From JADJQU01 sp035490315 (GTDB lineage Bacteria > Planctomycetota > UBA1135 > GCA-002686595): a DNA stretch of 31,508 nucleotides. The position numbers and the translations under genes were made by a program. The DNA is taken from the NCBI GenBank assembly GCA_035490315.1, contig DATHET010000188.1:1-31508 (forward strand). The letters are read 5' to 3'. Below the pieces are notes generated by a model that was not told where the DNA came from, searched no databases, and saw only the letters and a list, made by a program, of their open reading frames with translations. Below, in pieces: positions 24,317 to 31,331 of this stretch. Numbering within the stretch: the stretch's first letter is position 1; every line of letters starts with the position of its first letter.

Positions 24317-24640
24317 CCGCTTCGATCGAACGTAGCGCCTGTCAACCCGGTACTCGTAGATAACCGCGTCGTCCATCGAGTCATCAGGCAACGCGCTGCG
24401 GGGATATCAAGTCGCGCACGGGTGAACGGACGCTGCGCCGAGTCTGCGCGCACAGAACGGATCCAGTGCGGTCCATGGCGCGAAACTCGACCGTGCCGCG
24501 CTGCTGAGGTGTGTGCGCAACAACGCAAGCCAGACTGGCGAGAAGGTCGCGGCTGAGTTCGGGCGCACATCGGGAGGCGTGGAATTCCTATACTCCAGGT
24601 TGGTTGATCACAGGTAGGCCACGACATCAGTCAGTTTTCC
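24317..24640. other. Intergenic region, no gene seen
   Basis: A 324-base gap. TATACT at 24589-24594 resembles a -10 box, 46 bases before the VOC gene, but no -35 box is found at the right distance. Nothing else recognisable. Confidence 0.4.
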
Positions 24641-25036
24641 ATGAATGCATCAGTCCCCGCAGGCACAGAGATCGCCCGGCCTTTCCTGCCGGCAAAAGAC
24701 TTCGACTTGTCCAAACGCTTTTATGAAGCACTGGGCTTCACCAAGGTGCTGGATGACGAGGTGGCGATCTTCCGAATCGGAGCAAGCGGCTTCATCCTCC
24801 AGAAGTACTTTCAGCGGGAATGGGCAGAGAATTTCATGATGCAACTCATGGTGGACGACCTTGATTCCTGGTGGAAGCATGTTTCGTCACTCGATCTGCC
24901 CGCAAAATTCGGAGTGCCTGCACCAAAGCCTCCGGCGATCCAGCCTTGGGGCCTGCGGATCGCCTACGTGGTCGACCCGTCCGGTGTGCTTTGGCACGTT
25001 GCGCAGCGCCGACCGAACATCCCGCATGACGAATAG
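24641..25036 (+). CDS. VOC (glyoxalase/bleomycin-resistance) superfamily protein
   Basis: Protein of 131 residues, the usual length of a single two-module VOC protein. It has the opening ARPFLPAKDFDLSKRFYEALGF, the middle FILQKYF and a second module with QLMVDDLDSWW and the closing VVDPSGVLWHVAQ. These match the paired beta-alpha-beta-beta-beta modules of VOC proteins, with Leu/Phe-Tyr-x-x-LGF in the first and DP-x-G in the second. Family members include bleomycin-binding and lyase or dioxygenase enzymes; the metal ligands are not clear here (a His near the end is a possible one). No signal peptide, so cytoplasmic. The substrate is unknown. Confidence 0.85.
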   Translation: MNASVPAGTEIARPFLPAKDFDLSKRFYEALGFTKVLDDEVAIFRIGASGFILQKYFQREWAENFMMQLMVDDLDSWWKHVSSLDLPAKFGVPAPKPPAIQPWGLRIAYVVDPSGVLWHVAQRRPNIPHDE

Positions 25037-25153
25037 CGCTTCCATGTGATCGTCTGACCATCCGTTCCAGTTGTAATGGAGCGTCCAGGCGGGCCGCGTC
25101 TCCGCTGTTGATCGACGGCGAGTAGGAAGGTCAGATCCTGGTGGCCTGGAGAA

Positions 25154-25181
25154 TTCACGCACACGGTTGCGGAGCTATGCT
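25154..25181 (+). promoter_or_regulatory. Weak sigma-70-like promoter candidate
   Basis: TTCACG (25154-25159) and TATGCT (25176-25181) are each four of six matches to consensus, with a 16-base spacer. They lie 38 bases before the ATG of the coiled-coil gene at 25220. An inverted repeat, CTAGGT and ACCTAG (25180-25203), starts at the end of the -10 box. Weak support only. Confidence 0.3.
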
Positions 25182-25219
25182 AGGTTGCCAACCAGGCACC
25201 TAGGGAGAGAGGCAGGATC

Positions 25220-25453
25220 ATGGCAGAGGAAAGCGACATCAAGGATCTCGACCGGCGAATCGACGAAGCGCTTGACGCGATGAGCATCGTCTCGAAGAAC
25301 GCGATGGAGTACACCACGAAGGTCCGCGAGATGGTCGTGGATCTGCGCAAGCAGCTGGGCGATCCGCTGAAGACCGCCGAAAAAGAGATCGCCGACTTGA
25401 AGACCCGGGTGAAGGACATCGAGACCAAACTCGCCAAGATGCCCAAGAAGTAG
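25220..25453 (+). CDS. Small coiled-coil protein
   Basis: Protein of 77 residues, nearly all charged helix with heptad spacing (DLDRRIDEALDAM, REMVVDLRKQL, ADLKTRVKDIETKLAKM) and a Lys-rich end. No signal peptide or membrane segment. The GGCAGG just upstream of the ATG at 25220 can act as a weak ribosome binding site. Composition and length recall small helical accessory proteins, but I do not recognise a family. It stands alone, convergent with the di-iron gene. Confidence 0.7.
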   Translation: MAEESDIKDLDRRIDEALDAMSIVSKNAMEYTTKVREMVVDLRKQLGDPLKTAEKEIADLKTRVKDIETKLAKMPKK

Positions 25454-25464
25454 CGGCGCAAAGG

Positions 25465-25480
25465 GCGCGGGGACCCGCGC
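25465..25480. terminator. GC-rich stem-loop between convergent genes
   Basis: GCGCGG and CCGCGC pair around a 4-base loop 12 bases after the stop at 25453, in the gap before the end of the opposite operon. No T-run follows. A possible shared terminator. Confidence 0.4.
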
Positions 25481-25577
25481 GATGCTCGGCACTCAGGCGC
25501 AGCTGCTCGCAGTTCCTGAACCCATGTTCGCCAGCGAGCGCCCGCGACGTGGTTCACGATGGAACCGCGCCGCAATC

Positions 25578-26768
25578 TCACATGAAATTGCGAGTGTGCA
25601 AGGCGCTCAAGTCACTGGCCTTATCCGGGTCGAATCCGAGCCGACGCAGGCGTGACTGTCTTCCAGCGTCCATCAGAGCGAGCAGCTCGACCACGGCTGC
25701 ATGGCCGCGCGAGATCGCCTCGGGGTCGAAGGAGCCTGCGGCCAGCAGGATCAGGGCCTCGAATACTTCCTCATTCAGCCCGGCGGTCGCCTGAAGCGCG
25801 GCGTGACGTGACTCCACGGCGACCGCGAGGCGTTGCAGGAGGGTCTTGTCCTGGCGCGCGTGCTCAGCGAGATGCGCCATGGCGAACGCGACATGGCGCG
25901 CCTCGTCCTGCGCGGCGAGCAGCATGATCTGCGCCGTGCAGCGCTCCGGCGCGTGCGTGCGCAAGAACGCAAGCAATTGCAGAAAGGTCCCTTCACCGAG
26001 CACGCCGAGCAGCAATGCGGCTCGCGAGAATTCGGGCTCCTCGATCAGAGTCTGCAGCGATGCACGGCCGCCGACCGTCGAGACGCCGAGCTCGCGTCGG
26101 AAGCACTGCGCGCGTCGCGTGAAGACCTCGATGTGGCGGGCTTCGTCCGCGGCTTGAAGCACGAGGAACTGCAGCACCTCGCGGTAGTGCGGGTGCGTGC
26201 GGCTTGCGAAGCGGGCGGAGACAAGCAGCGCGGCGGTCTCGTTCTCGATGAGGTACGTCAGCACTTGCACGAGCGCGTCCTCCACCGCGTCGGGGTGTTC
26301 CTGGCGGATCGACCAGTCGATCGCCGTGCCGGGGTCCCACTGCGCGGCGGCGGCAGCGCGGTAGTGCTCCGGGGCGTCCGCGGTCCAGAGCTCGTCACGG
26401 CTGTCGAGCATGAAGCCGGGTTCCGGCCCGCCTTGCTCGATCAGCGCGCCGCGGGCGGCGAGCCCCCAGTGTTGAGGAGCGCGTGCAGCCACGCCGTCGC
26501 GGCTCTCGCCGAACGCTCGTTCCGCTCCGCGCCAGCGCGCTCCCGTGGCAGTGCCGACGCGCAAGGTCACGCGTTCGTGAGCGGAGCGAACCACCTCGTG
26601 GCCCTTTGCGCGCGCCCACGCCACCAACTGGATCGCGAAGCCCGAGCTCGAGCCATCGATATCGACTTCGTCACCCGGTTCGAGCGTCGCGAACGCGTGG
26701 GCGAGCACGACCTGAGCGCCTTGGTCGAAACCCAGCTCGCCGAGTTCCAGCTTGTGAGTCGCGCTCAC
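25578..26768 (-). CDS. TusA-like domain fused to di-iron ferritin-like domain
   Basis: Protein of 396 residues. I start at GTG 26768, which overlaps the TGA of the PhnD-like gene (GTGA); a further upstream start would run through that gene. Residues about 6-62 (KLELGELGFDQGAQVV, LEPGDEVDIDG, WARAKGHEVV) have the length and pattern of a TusA/SirA sulfur-carrier fold but no CPxP cysteine. Residues about 170-345 are ferritin-like with a full di-iron ligand set: Glu177, Glu209 and His212 (DEARH), Glu259, and Glu289 and His292 (second DEARH). This is the pattern of R2-like, AurF-like and related oxygenases or oxidases. It is the last gene of the operon. Probably an O2-using enzyme; the TusA-like part may bind a substrate or a partner. 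Confidence 0.75.
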   Translation of the reverse strand: MSATHKLELGELGFDQGAQVVLAHAFATLEPGDEVDIDGSSSGFAIQLVAWARAKGHEVVRSAHERVTLRVGTATGARWRGAERAFGESRDGVAARAPQHWGLAARGALIEQGGPEPGFMLDSRDELWTADAPEHYRAAAAAQWDPGTAIDWSIRQEHPDAVEDALVQVLTYLIENETAALLVSARFASRTHPHYREVLQFLVLQAADEARHIEVFTRRAQCFRRELGVSTVGGRASLQTLIEEPEFSRAALLLGVLGEGTFLQLLAFLRTHAPERCTAQIMLLAAQDEARHVAFAMAHLAEHARQDKTLLQRLAVAVESRHAALQATAGLNEEVFEALILLAAGSFDPEAISRGHAAVVELLALMDAGRQSRLRRLGFDPDKASDLSALHTRNFM

Positions 26769-27613
26769 GCGGCGTGCATCCGCTCGAGGAACGGCCGCAG
26801 CCAGCCGAAGCGGTCGCACGCGCGCTCGAGGAGCGCGTAGCCGCTCGTGCGCGCCTCGCGCCATGCCTTCAGGCCCTCGAGCTCCATCAGCGGCCGCACG
26901 GCGGGATCTTCGTAGCTCATTCCCAGGAGCAACTGCCGGAACTTGCCTACCGCCGCTTCGTCGACGCCGTCGAGCACGGTGAAATTGCAGTGATCGTACT
27001 TGCCCGTCTGCGCGAGCACTCGAGTCGAGCCACGTTGCAGCGTGCCGTCGGTCGCGAACGCCAGCAGGTTGCCGTCGATCATGCACGCGGCGTCGACCTC
27101 GCCGCGCATCAACGCCTTCGCGGCGTCACGCTCGCCGCCGACGTGGTCGCCGTGCTTGCCGTGCAAGACGTCGAACTCGACCACCTCGATGTCCCTGCCG
27201 CGCTCGAGGCCGGCCTCGGCGAGATGGAGCAGGGGGATCAGCGTCGCCTGAGGCGAATCGCTCGCTCCGACGGCGACGCGCTTTCCGCGCAGATCGGCGA
27301 GCGTGCTCACGCCGGAATCCGCGCGAGCGACGATCGCGGACGTCAGGTCGCAGTCCGTGTCTCTCATCGCGACTGCCCGCGCTTTCCGTCCAAGCTTCCT
27401 TGCTGCGCGGTCGGCCTCGATCCATGCGAGCGGCGAGTTCCATGCGACGTCGAACGCGCCGGCGAAGTGCTGTTCGACCTGGCGCTCGTAGTTCGTGAAC
27501 AGCACGTAGTCGAAGTCGACTCCGTTGCGCGCGAAGAAGCGCTGGAAGCCGTCCCAGATCGTGACGACCTTGGGATCGTAGGCGACCGCGCCGAGAGTGA
27601 TGCGCATGCTCAT
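26765..27613 (-). CDS. PhnD-like periplasmic-binding-fold protein without signal peptide
   Basis: Protein of 282 residues from the ATG at 27613 (a second ATG at 27607). It has the class 2 binding-protein pattern of phosphonate/phosphite-binding PhnD proteins: RITLGAVAYDPKVV, FDVAWNSPLAW, then DLRGKRVAVGASDSPQATLIPLLHL at about residues 107-131 (a split motif) and DAACMIDGN. There is no signal peptide or lipobox, so it should be cytoplasmic. Binding-protein folds with no signal can be enzymes (the Thi5-type pyrimidine synthases, MqnA/MqnD) or sensors. No ABC permease or ATPase gene is in the operon. It lies 7 bases after the acyl-CoA-dehydrogenase-like gene and overlaps the di-iron gene by 4 bases. 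Role unknown. Confidence 0.75.
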   Translation of the reverse strand: MSMRITLGAVAYDPKVVTIWDGFQRFFARNGVDFDYVLFTNYERQVEQHFAGAFDVAWNSPLAWIEADRAARKLGRKARAVAMRDTDCDLTSAIVARADSGVSTLADLRGKRVAVGASDSPQATLIPLLHLAEAGLERGRDIEVVEFDVLHGKHGDHVGGERDAAKALMRGEVDAACMIDGNLLAFATDGTLQRGSTRVLAQTGKYDHCNFTVLDGVDEAAVGKFRQLLLGMSYEDPAVRPLMELEGLKAWREARTSGYALLERACDRFGWLRPFLERMHAA

Positions 27614-27620
27614 GGTGCTG

Positions 27621-28763
27621 CTAGAAGAGCGGCAATCCGCAGACAGCCTTTCCGATGAAATCGTAGAGCTGGTCGGTCGTCGGCGCCATGACCGTCGACG
27701 CGCGCCCGTCGCGGAATGCGCGTTCGACGCCGACGTGCTTGCGATACGCGAGGCCACCGCACACGCGCATCGCGGTGTCGAGCACGCGTGTCGCGACCTC
27801 CGCGGTGCCCGCTTTCACTTCCAGCACGCGCAGCATCACGTCCGCTCGGCCGTTTTCGAGGGCGTCGAGCGTGTCGAGCCACAGCGTGCGCGCCATGTCC
27901 GTGTCGATGCGCATGCGCGCAACGTAGGCGCGGATCGTCGGCAGGTCGGCGAGCGACGAGCCGAGGTGCTCGTACTTCGTCTTGGAGGCGTGCGAGCTCG
28001 TCTTCGCGACGGCAGCCTCGCAGAATCCCACCGAATTCGCGGACGTCAGGACGCAAAAGATCGGCAGGACCGTTTGCATCATGATCCCGAAGCCCGCGCC
28101 ATCGTCGCCCAGGCGCTGGTCGGCGGCGAGCTTGACGCGCTCGGCACTCACCGGACACGAATCGTTGCCGCGCAGGCCAAGCCCGTCGAAGGCCGCCTCC
28201 GAGCGCAGCCCCTTCGCATTCGCCGGCACGAGCCACAGCGTGCTGAGCTCTGCTCCCGCGAGCGGCTTCGACGACCACACGTAAGCCGTGGCGTGATGCG
28301 CGGACGTGATCCAACTCTTGCGCGCGTCGAGCACGACGGAGTCTCCGTCGGTCAGTGCCGTGCCGGTCGGCGCCCAGAAGTGGGATCGCGAGCCCGCCTC
28401 GCTGAACGCGAGCGTGGACAAGTGATTTCCGGCGGCAAGGTCGCGGCGCACGGTCGCAGGACCGTGCGCCTCGATCACCGCCGCCCCGCAGTAGTGCATC
28501 GTCAAGACCATGGCCGAGGAGCCGCACTCGCGTGCGACGCGCTCGACGACCATGGCCGCCTGGCGGATGCCGTGGCCCTGGCCGCCGTGATCCTTGCTCG
28601 AGATCAACCCGAGCAAGCCCTCGGCGCGGCACGCGTCCACGAACTCGCGCGGGAACTCCCCCTTGCCGTCGATGCGCTCAGCGTGCTGGGCCGCGACGGC
28701 GGCGACTTTCGTGATGCTCGACTCGAGATCGAGCGGCTTGACAGAGACTTGCGATGCACTCAT
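27621..28763 (-). CDS. Acyl-CoA-dehydrogenase-like flavoprotein lacking the catalytic Glu
   Basis: Protein of 380 residues, the full length of the family. It has the N-terminal helical domain, the central strand FSEAGSRSHFW (residues 120-130, the family's SE-x-G-S-D type block), FDGLGLRGN, and a C-terminal helical domain ending CGGLAYRKH, ERAFRDGR. In ordinary acyl-CoA dehydrogenases the base is the Glu of a YEGT motif right after this block; here the place reads VMAPTTDQLYDFIGK, so the Glu is replaced. That is expected for acyl-CoA-dehydrogenase-fold monooxygenases or oxidases and not for a normal dehydrogenase. FMN or FAD as cofactor is inferred from the fold. It starts 8 bases after the porin-like gene and has tight spacing to the next gene. 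Confidence 0.85.
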   Translation of the reverse strand: MSASQVSVKPLDLESSITKVAAVAAQHAERIDGKGEFPREFVDACRAEGLLGLISSKDHGGQGHGIRQAAMVVERVARECGSSAMVLTMHYCGAAVIEAHGPATVRRDLAAGNHLSTLAFSEAGSRSHFWAPTGTALTDGDSVVLDARKSWITSAHHATAYVWSSKPLAGAELSTLWLVPANAKGLRSEAAFDGLGLRGNDSCPVSAERVKLAADQRLGDDGAGFGIMMQTVLPIFCVLTSANSVGFCEAAVAKTSSHASKTKYEHLGSSLADLPTIRAYVARMRIDTDMARTLWLDTLDALENGRADVMLRVLEVKAGTAEVATRVLDTAMRVCGGLAYRKHVGVERAFRDGRASTVMAPTTDQLYDFIGKAVCGLPLF

Positions 28764-28771
28764 GGCGGGTT

Positions 28772-29878
28772 TCAGAAGGAGCCGTACAGGATAAGGTTCA
28801 GGCTGCGGTCCTGGATCGTGTTGTGACCGTCCGTGTCGCGGTTCCAGTACACGTACTCGAGCCAGATCGAGAGGTGCGAGTTCACCTTGTACTCGACGCG
28901 GGGAAGATGGAGGTCCTCCTTGACATCGACATCGCTGTAGTCGGCGTAGCTGTAGCTGTACCGAAGCGTGAAGTCGCCCTTCTGATACGAGAGCCCGGAC
29001 ATCAAGTAATCGATGTCGCGCGAGTTCGAGCCGACCACCGGGAAGTCGACGACGTGATCCCCCTGCTGGTGGGTGTAGTCGCCGAACACAGTGAAAGGAC
29101 CGACGGTCAGCGCCGCTTCGGCGTTCAAACGCGTCACGTTCCCGTCGTTCGTGGGCGCGGGAAGATCGGCCTCGAAGCGCATCGCCGAGACGCCGACGGT
29201 CGCGCTGGTCTTCTCGCTGAACTCGAACGTCGGGGCGACGCGGACGACGCCGATGTTGCGCTGCGTCCCGACCGAGAGCGTGTCACGGTTCTGCAGCGAT
29301 CCGTTCGTCGCGCCGTCCTGCGCGAAAAATTGTGCCGACCAGTCGACGGCAACTGTTTCGCTCGCCTTGACGCGCTGCTCCCACGACAAGCCGATGTCGG
29401 GATCGAGCTTGAGGCCGTCGAAGTACGGAATGTTTCCGTAGAAGACGCCATCCCAGAAGCGTCCGAACTGGGTGTAGATCTTGCCGGCCTTGAGCACGCC
29501 GCCATCTTCGCCGCACGGACGGAAGCTCAGGTAGTTTTCCTGGATCCAGATGTTGCTCTCGAAGAACGGGCGCAACTTCGTGTCGCGGAAGCGCGGCTCG
29601 AAGTGGTAGCCGAATCGATCGTCGAACTTCGTGTCGAACAACAGATTCGCGTAGTAGATTTCCGAGTTCGGATCGGTGTGCGACAGATCGAGCGGCTGGT
29701 AGTGCCACATGAGCACTCCTCCGTGGATCGAGAACGGCAGCGACTCCTTCAGCCAGGCGAGCATCTCGTCGCGCGTGGGCGGCTGCTTCTGCGCCGGCGG
29801 TTCCTGCGCGAAAGCGACTTCCGTCAGCGCAGTCGTGGTGAAAACACTGACCGAGAGCGCCAGATTCCGAAATTGCAT
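28772..29878 (-). CDS. Outer-membrane porin-like protein
   Basis: Protein of 368 residues. AAGGAA lies about eight bases before the ATG at 29878. A signal peptide (LALSVSVFTTTALTEVAFAQ) is followed by a short helix (DEMLAWLKES). The rest is amphipathic strands typical of a substrate-porin barrel: FHGGVLMW-type openings, YHFEPRFRDTKL, GKIYTQFGRFWDGVFYGN, then LRYSYSYADYSD and a final LNLILYGSF ending in Phe. The pattern resembles porins and phosphate-selective (OprO/OprP-like) proteins in layout, but I cannot name the substrate. It is the second gene of the operon, so it probably lets the pathway substrate through the outer membrane. Confidence 0.7.
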   Translation of the reverse strand: MQFRNLALSVSVFTTTALTEVAFAQEPPAQKQPPTRDEMLAWLKESLPFSIHGGVLMWHYQPLDLSHTDPNSEIYYANLLFDTKFDDRFGYHFEPRFRDTKLRPFFESNIWIQENYLSFRPCGEDGGVLKAGKIYTQFGRFWDGVFYGNIPYFDGLKLDPDIGLSWEQRVKASETVAVDWSAQFFAQDGATNGSLQNRDTLSVGTQRNIGVVRVAPTFEFSEKTSATVGVSAMRFEADLPAPTNDGNVTRLNAEAALTVGPFTVFGDYTHQQGDHVVDFPVVGSNSRDIDYLMSGLSYQKGDFTLRYSYSYADYSDVDVKEDLHLPRVEYKVNSHLSIWLEYVYWNRDTDGHNTIQDRSLNLILYGSF

Positions 29879-29894
29879 CGTGTGCTTCCTTGGA

Positions 29895-30605
29895 TCAGCG
29901 CAACTGCGGCTGGATGGAATACGCGCGGTTCTGCTCCGCGAAAACCATTCCCGACGCCACCTTGTCCGCCGTCTCTCGGCCATACATCGCTTCGACGACG
30001 TGCAATGCCGCCTCGAAGGCCGCGAGCCCGCCGTTCGACGTGATGAACTTGTCCGAGACGACGTAGCGCCCGTCCTTGCGTGCGCGCACTTCTGGAAACT
30101 TGGACTGCAGGTCGTCGATCGAGGTCGGAAACGTGGTGCACTCGCGATCTTTCAAGCAACCGGCGCCGGCGAGCGTGAACGCACCCCAGCAGTGCGACGT
30201 GACGAATCGCGCGGACTTCGCGCTGTCTTTCACGAAGCCGATGAGCGTCTCGTTCTGCAGGTCCTTTGATGTGCTGTCCGCACCACTCGGCACGACGAGC
30301 ACGTCGATCTTCGGCGCGGTGTGGACGTCGTAGTCGGGCTGAAGCACGACGCCTTCGTACGTTTTGATCGGCGCGCGCGTCAACCCGACGGTGAACACGT
30401 TCATCTTGTCGCCGGCGTGCTTGTACACGTCGAAGGGCGCAGTGAACTCCGTGATGAAGAGCCCGTCGAAGATCAAGATGCCGACGTTGTCGGCATTGGC
30501 GTGGAGCGGAGCAGGCGCGGGCGCCGAGACGGCGCCCTTCGAGACGCTCGATTGGCATGCCGGCGCGACGAGCGCGAGGACGAGGAGCAAGGAAAACTGT
30601 CGCAT
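29895..30605 (-). CDS. DJ-1/PfpI-family lipoprotein
   Basis: Protein of 236 residues. GAGG lies about eight bases before the ATG at 30605. A lipoprotein signal with lipobox VAPAC (Cys17) is followed by a DJ-1/PfpI (class I glutamine-amidotransferase-like) fold: VGILIFDGLFITEF, the strand DVLVVPSGAD, and the nucleophile elbow SHCWGAF with Cys139, then a closing DGRYVVSDKFITSNGG. The Cys and the order match isonitrile hydratase-, AraC-regulator- and Hsp31-type relatives. Most relatives are cytoplasmic, so a lipid-anchored, exported copy is unusual. First gene of the five-gene operon. It may act on the substrate or its product outside the cytoplasm; the reaction is not predictable from this. Confidence 0.8.
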   Translation of the reverse strand: MRQFSLLLVLALVAPACQSSVSKGAVSAPAPAPLHANADNVGILIFDGLFITEFTAPFDVYKHAGDKMNVFTVGLTRAPIKTYEGVVLQPDYDVHTAPKIDVLVVPSGADSTSKDLQNETLIGFVKDSAKSARFVTSHCWGAFTLAGAGCLKDRECTTFPTSIDDLQSKFPEVRARKDGRYVVSDKFITSNGGLAAFEAALHVVEAMYGRETADKVASGMVFAEQNRAYSIQPQLR

Positions 30606-30659
30606 GGGGAAACCTCGGAGACAGAGGAAGAAGGGGAACACAGAGGATGGGGTCGAAGT

Positions 30660-30673
30660 GCCCGAGCTCGGGC
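30660..30673. promoter_or_regulatory. 14-bp perfect palindrome, possible operator
   Basis: GCCCGAGCTCGGGC is self-complementary over all 14 bases. It lies 54 bases upstream of the ATG of the DJ-1/PfpI gene, a usual operator place. There is no adjacent regulator gene. Confidence 0.4.
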
Positions 30674-30770
30674 CGTGAGAGCGCGCGCCGATGCGACCGC
30701 GAAAGTCACGAATGGAAGCGAAAGAAAGCTCGCTGTCCGGTCAGGCCGCGCAGTCCGCTCCTGCGAGGAG

Positions 30771-30791
30771 CCGCTCGAGAATCTCGAGCGG
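30771..30791. promoter_or_regulatory. 21-bp perfect inverted repeat, possible operator
   Basis: CCGCTCGAGA and TCTCGAGCGG are perfect reverse complements with a single A between them. It lies 165 bases upstream of the operon start. The size and one-base spacer are like the sites of dimeric repressors. It could also be a hairpin in a transcript. Confidence 0.45.
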
Positions 30792-31331
30792 AGCTGCTGC
30801 AACTAATTCAATCGCACGGACGACCGGCCGACGCTGCATGAGCGCTTCACAAGAAGGGCCGGAGTCCGCGGGAGAGCGAGGGCATCGACGTGCGGAGTGT
30901 AGCGCGAGGCCGACGGCTCGGGGACAAGATCTTGCAAGCCGGCCTCGGAGCCACCGTTTTCGCAAGCTCACGCGTTCACCGGACAACGAGTGGCCCAAGT
31001 ACATCGGAGACGCGCTCGCTGCCCGGACGCCGCCGGGAGTTGGAAGGTTGGAGCCCACAACGGTGTTCGCGACTCCAACCGCCTCCGAACCAAGGCGGAA
31101 TCCGCCCTGCTAACCGTCCCTCGCCGAACCGCTCGTTTCGTTGGCGATGGGGGTGCTCCCCGAACGCAACCCGGTTAAGAACACTTCTCCGGGTCGGAAG
31201 GCCCCCAGGGTCTCGAGGTTGGCGAGCAGCACACGCGGGAGCACGCCGCCCTCGGATTCCCCGGACCGGCCTCGACCTGCCCCCCGACTAGGTTCAGTGG
31301 TCGAGAGCGATGTCGGACTATCCCTGATCGT

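Larger units (their letters stand above)
30606..31331. other. 726-base non-coding region upstream of the operon
   Basis: No convincing gene in this stretch; the open frames have compositions typical of GC-rich noise. It contains two perfect palindromes (30660-30673 and 30771-30791), an inverted repeat with arms 31046-31053 and 31073-31080, and a small palindrome at 31094-31106. The promoter of the operon should lie in the part nearest 30605. I could not identify -35 or -10 boxes. Confidence 0.6.

Noticed and set aside
24589..24594. TATACT as a promoter for the VOC gene
   Set aside because: No -35 box at 15 to 19 bases upstream, so a single hexamer match is not enough.
27597..28826. Long open frame on plus, opposite the flavoprotein gene
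   Set aside because: Arg/Ala/Val-rich shadow with no domain; the minus-strand gene aligns over its full length with a known fold.
28754..30043. Long open frame on plus, opposite the porin-like gene
   Set aside because: Composition typical of antisense translation, no signal peptide; the minus gene has a ribosome binding site and signal peptide.
30890..31291. Possible gene in the region before the right edge
   Set aside because: Arg/Pro/Ser-rich, no ribosome binding site or domain; left as non-coding.
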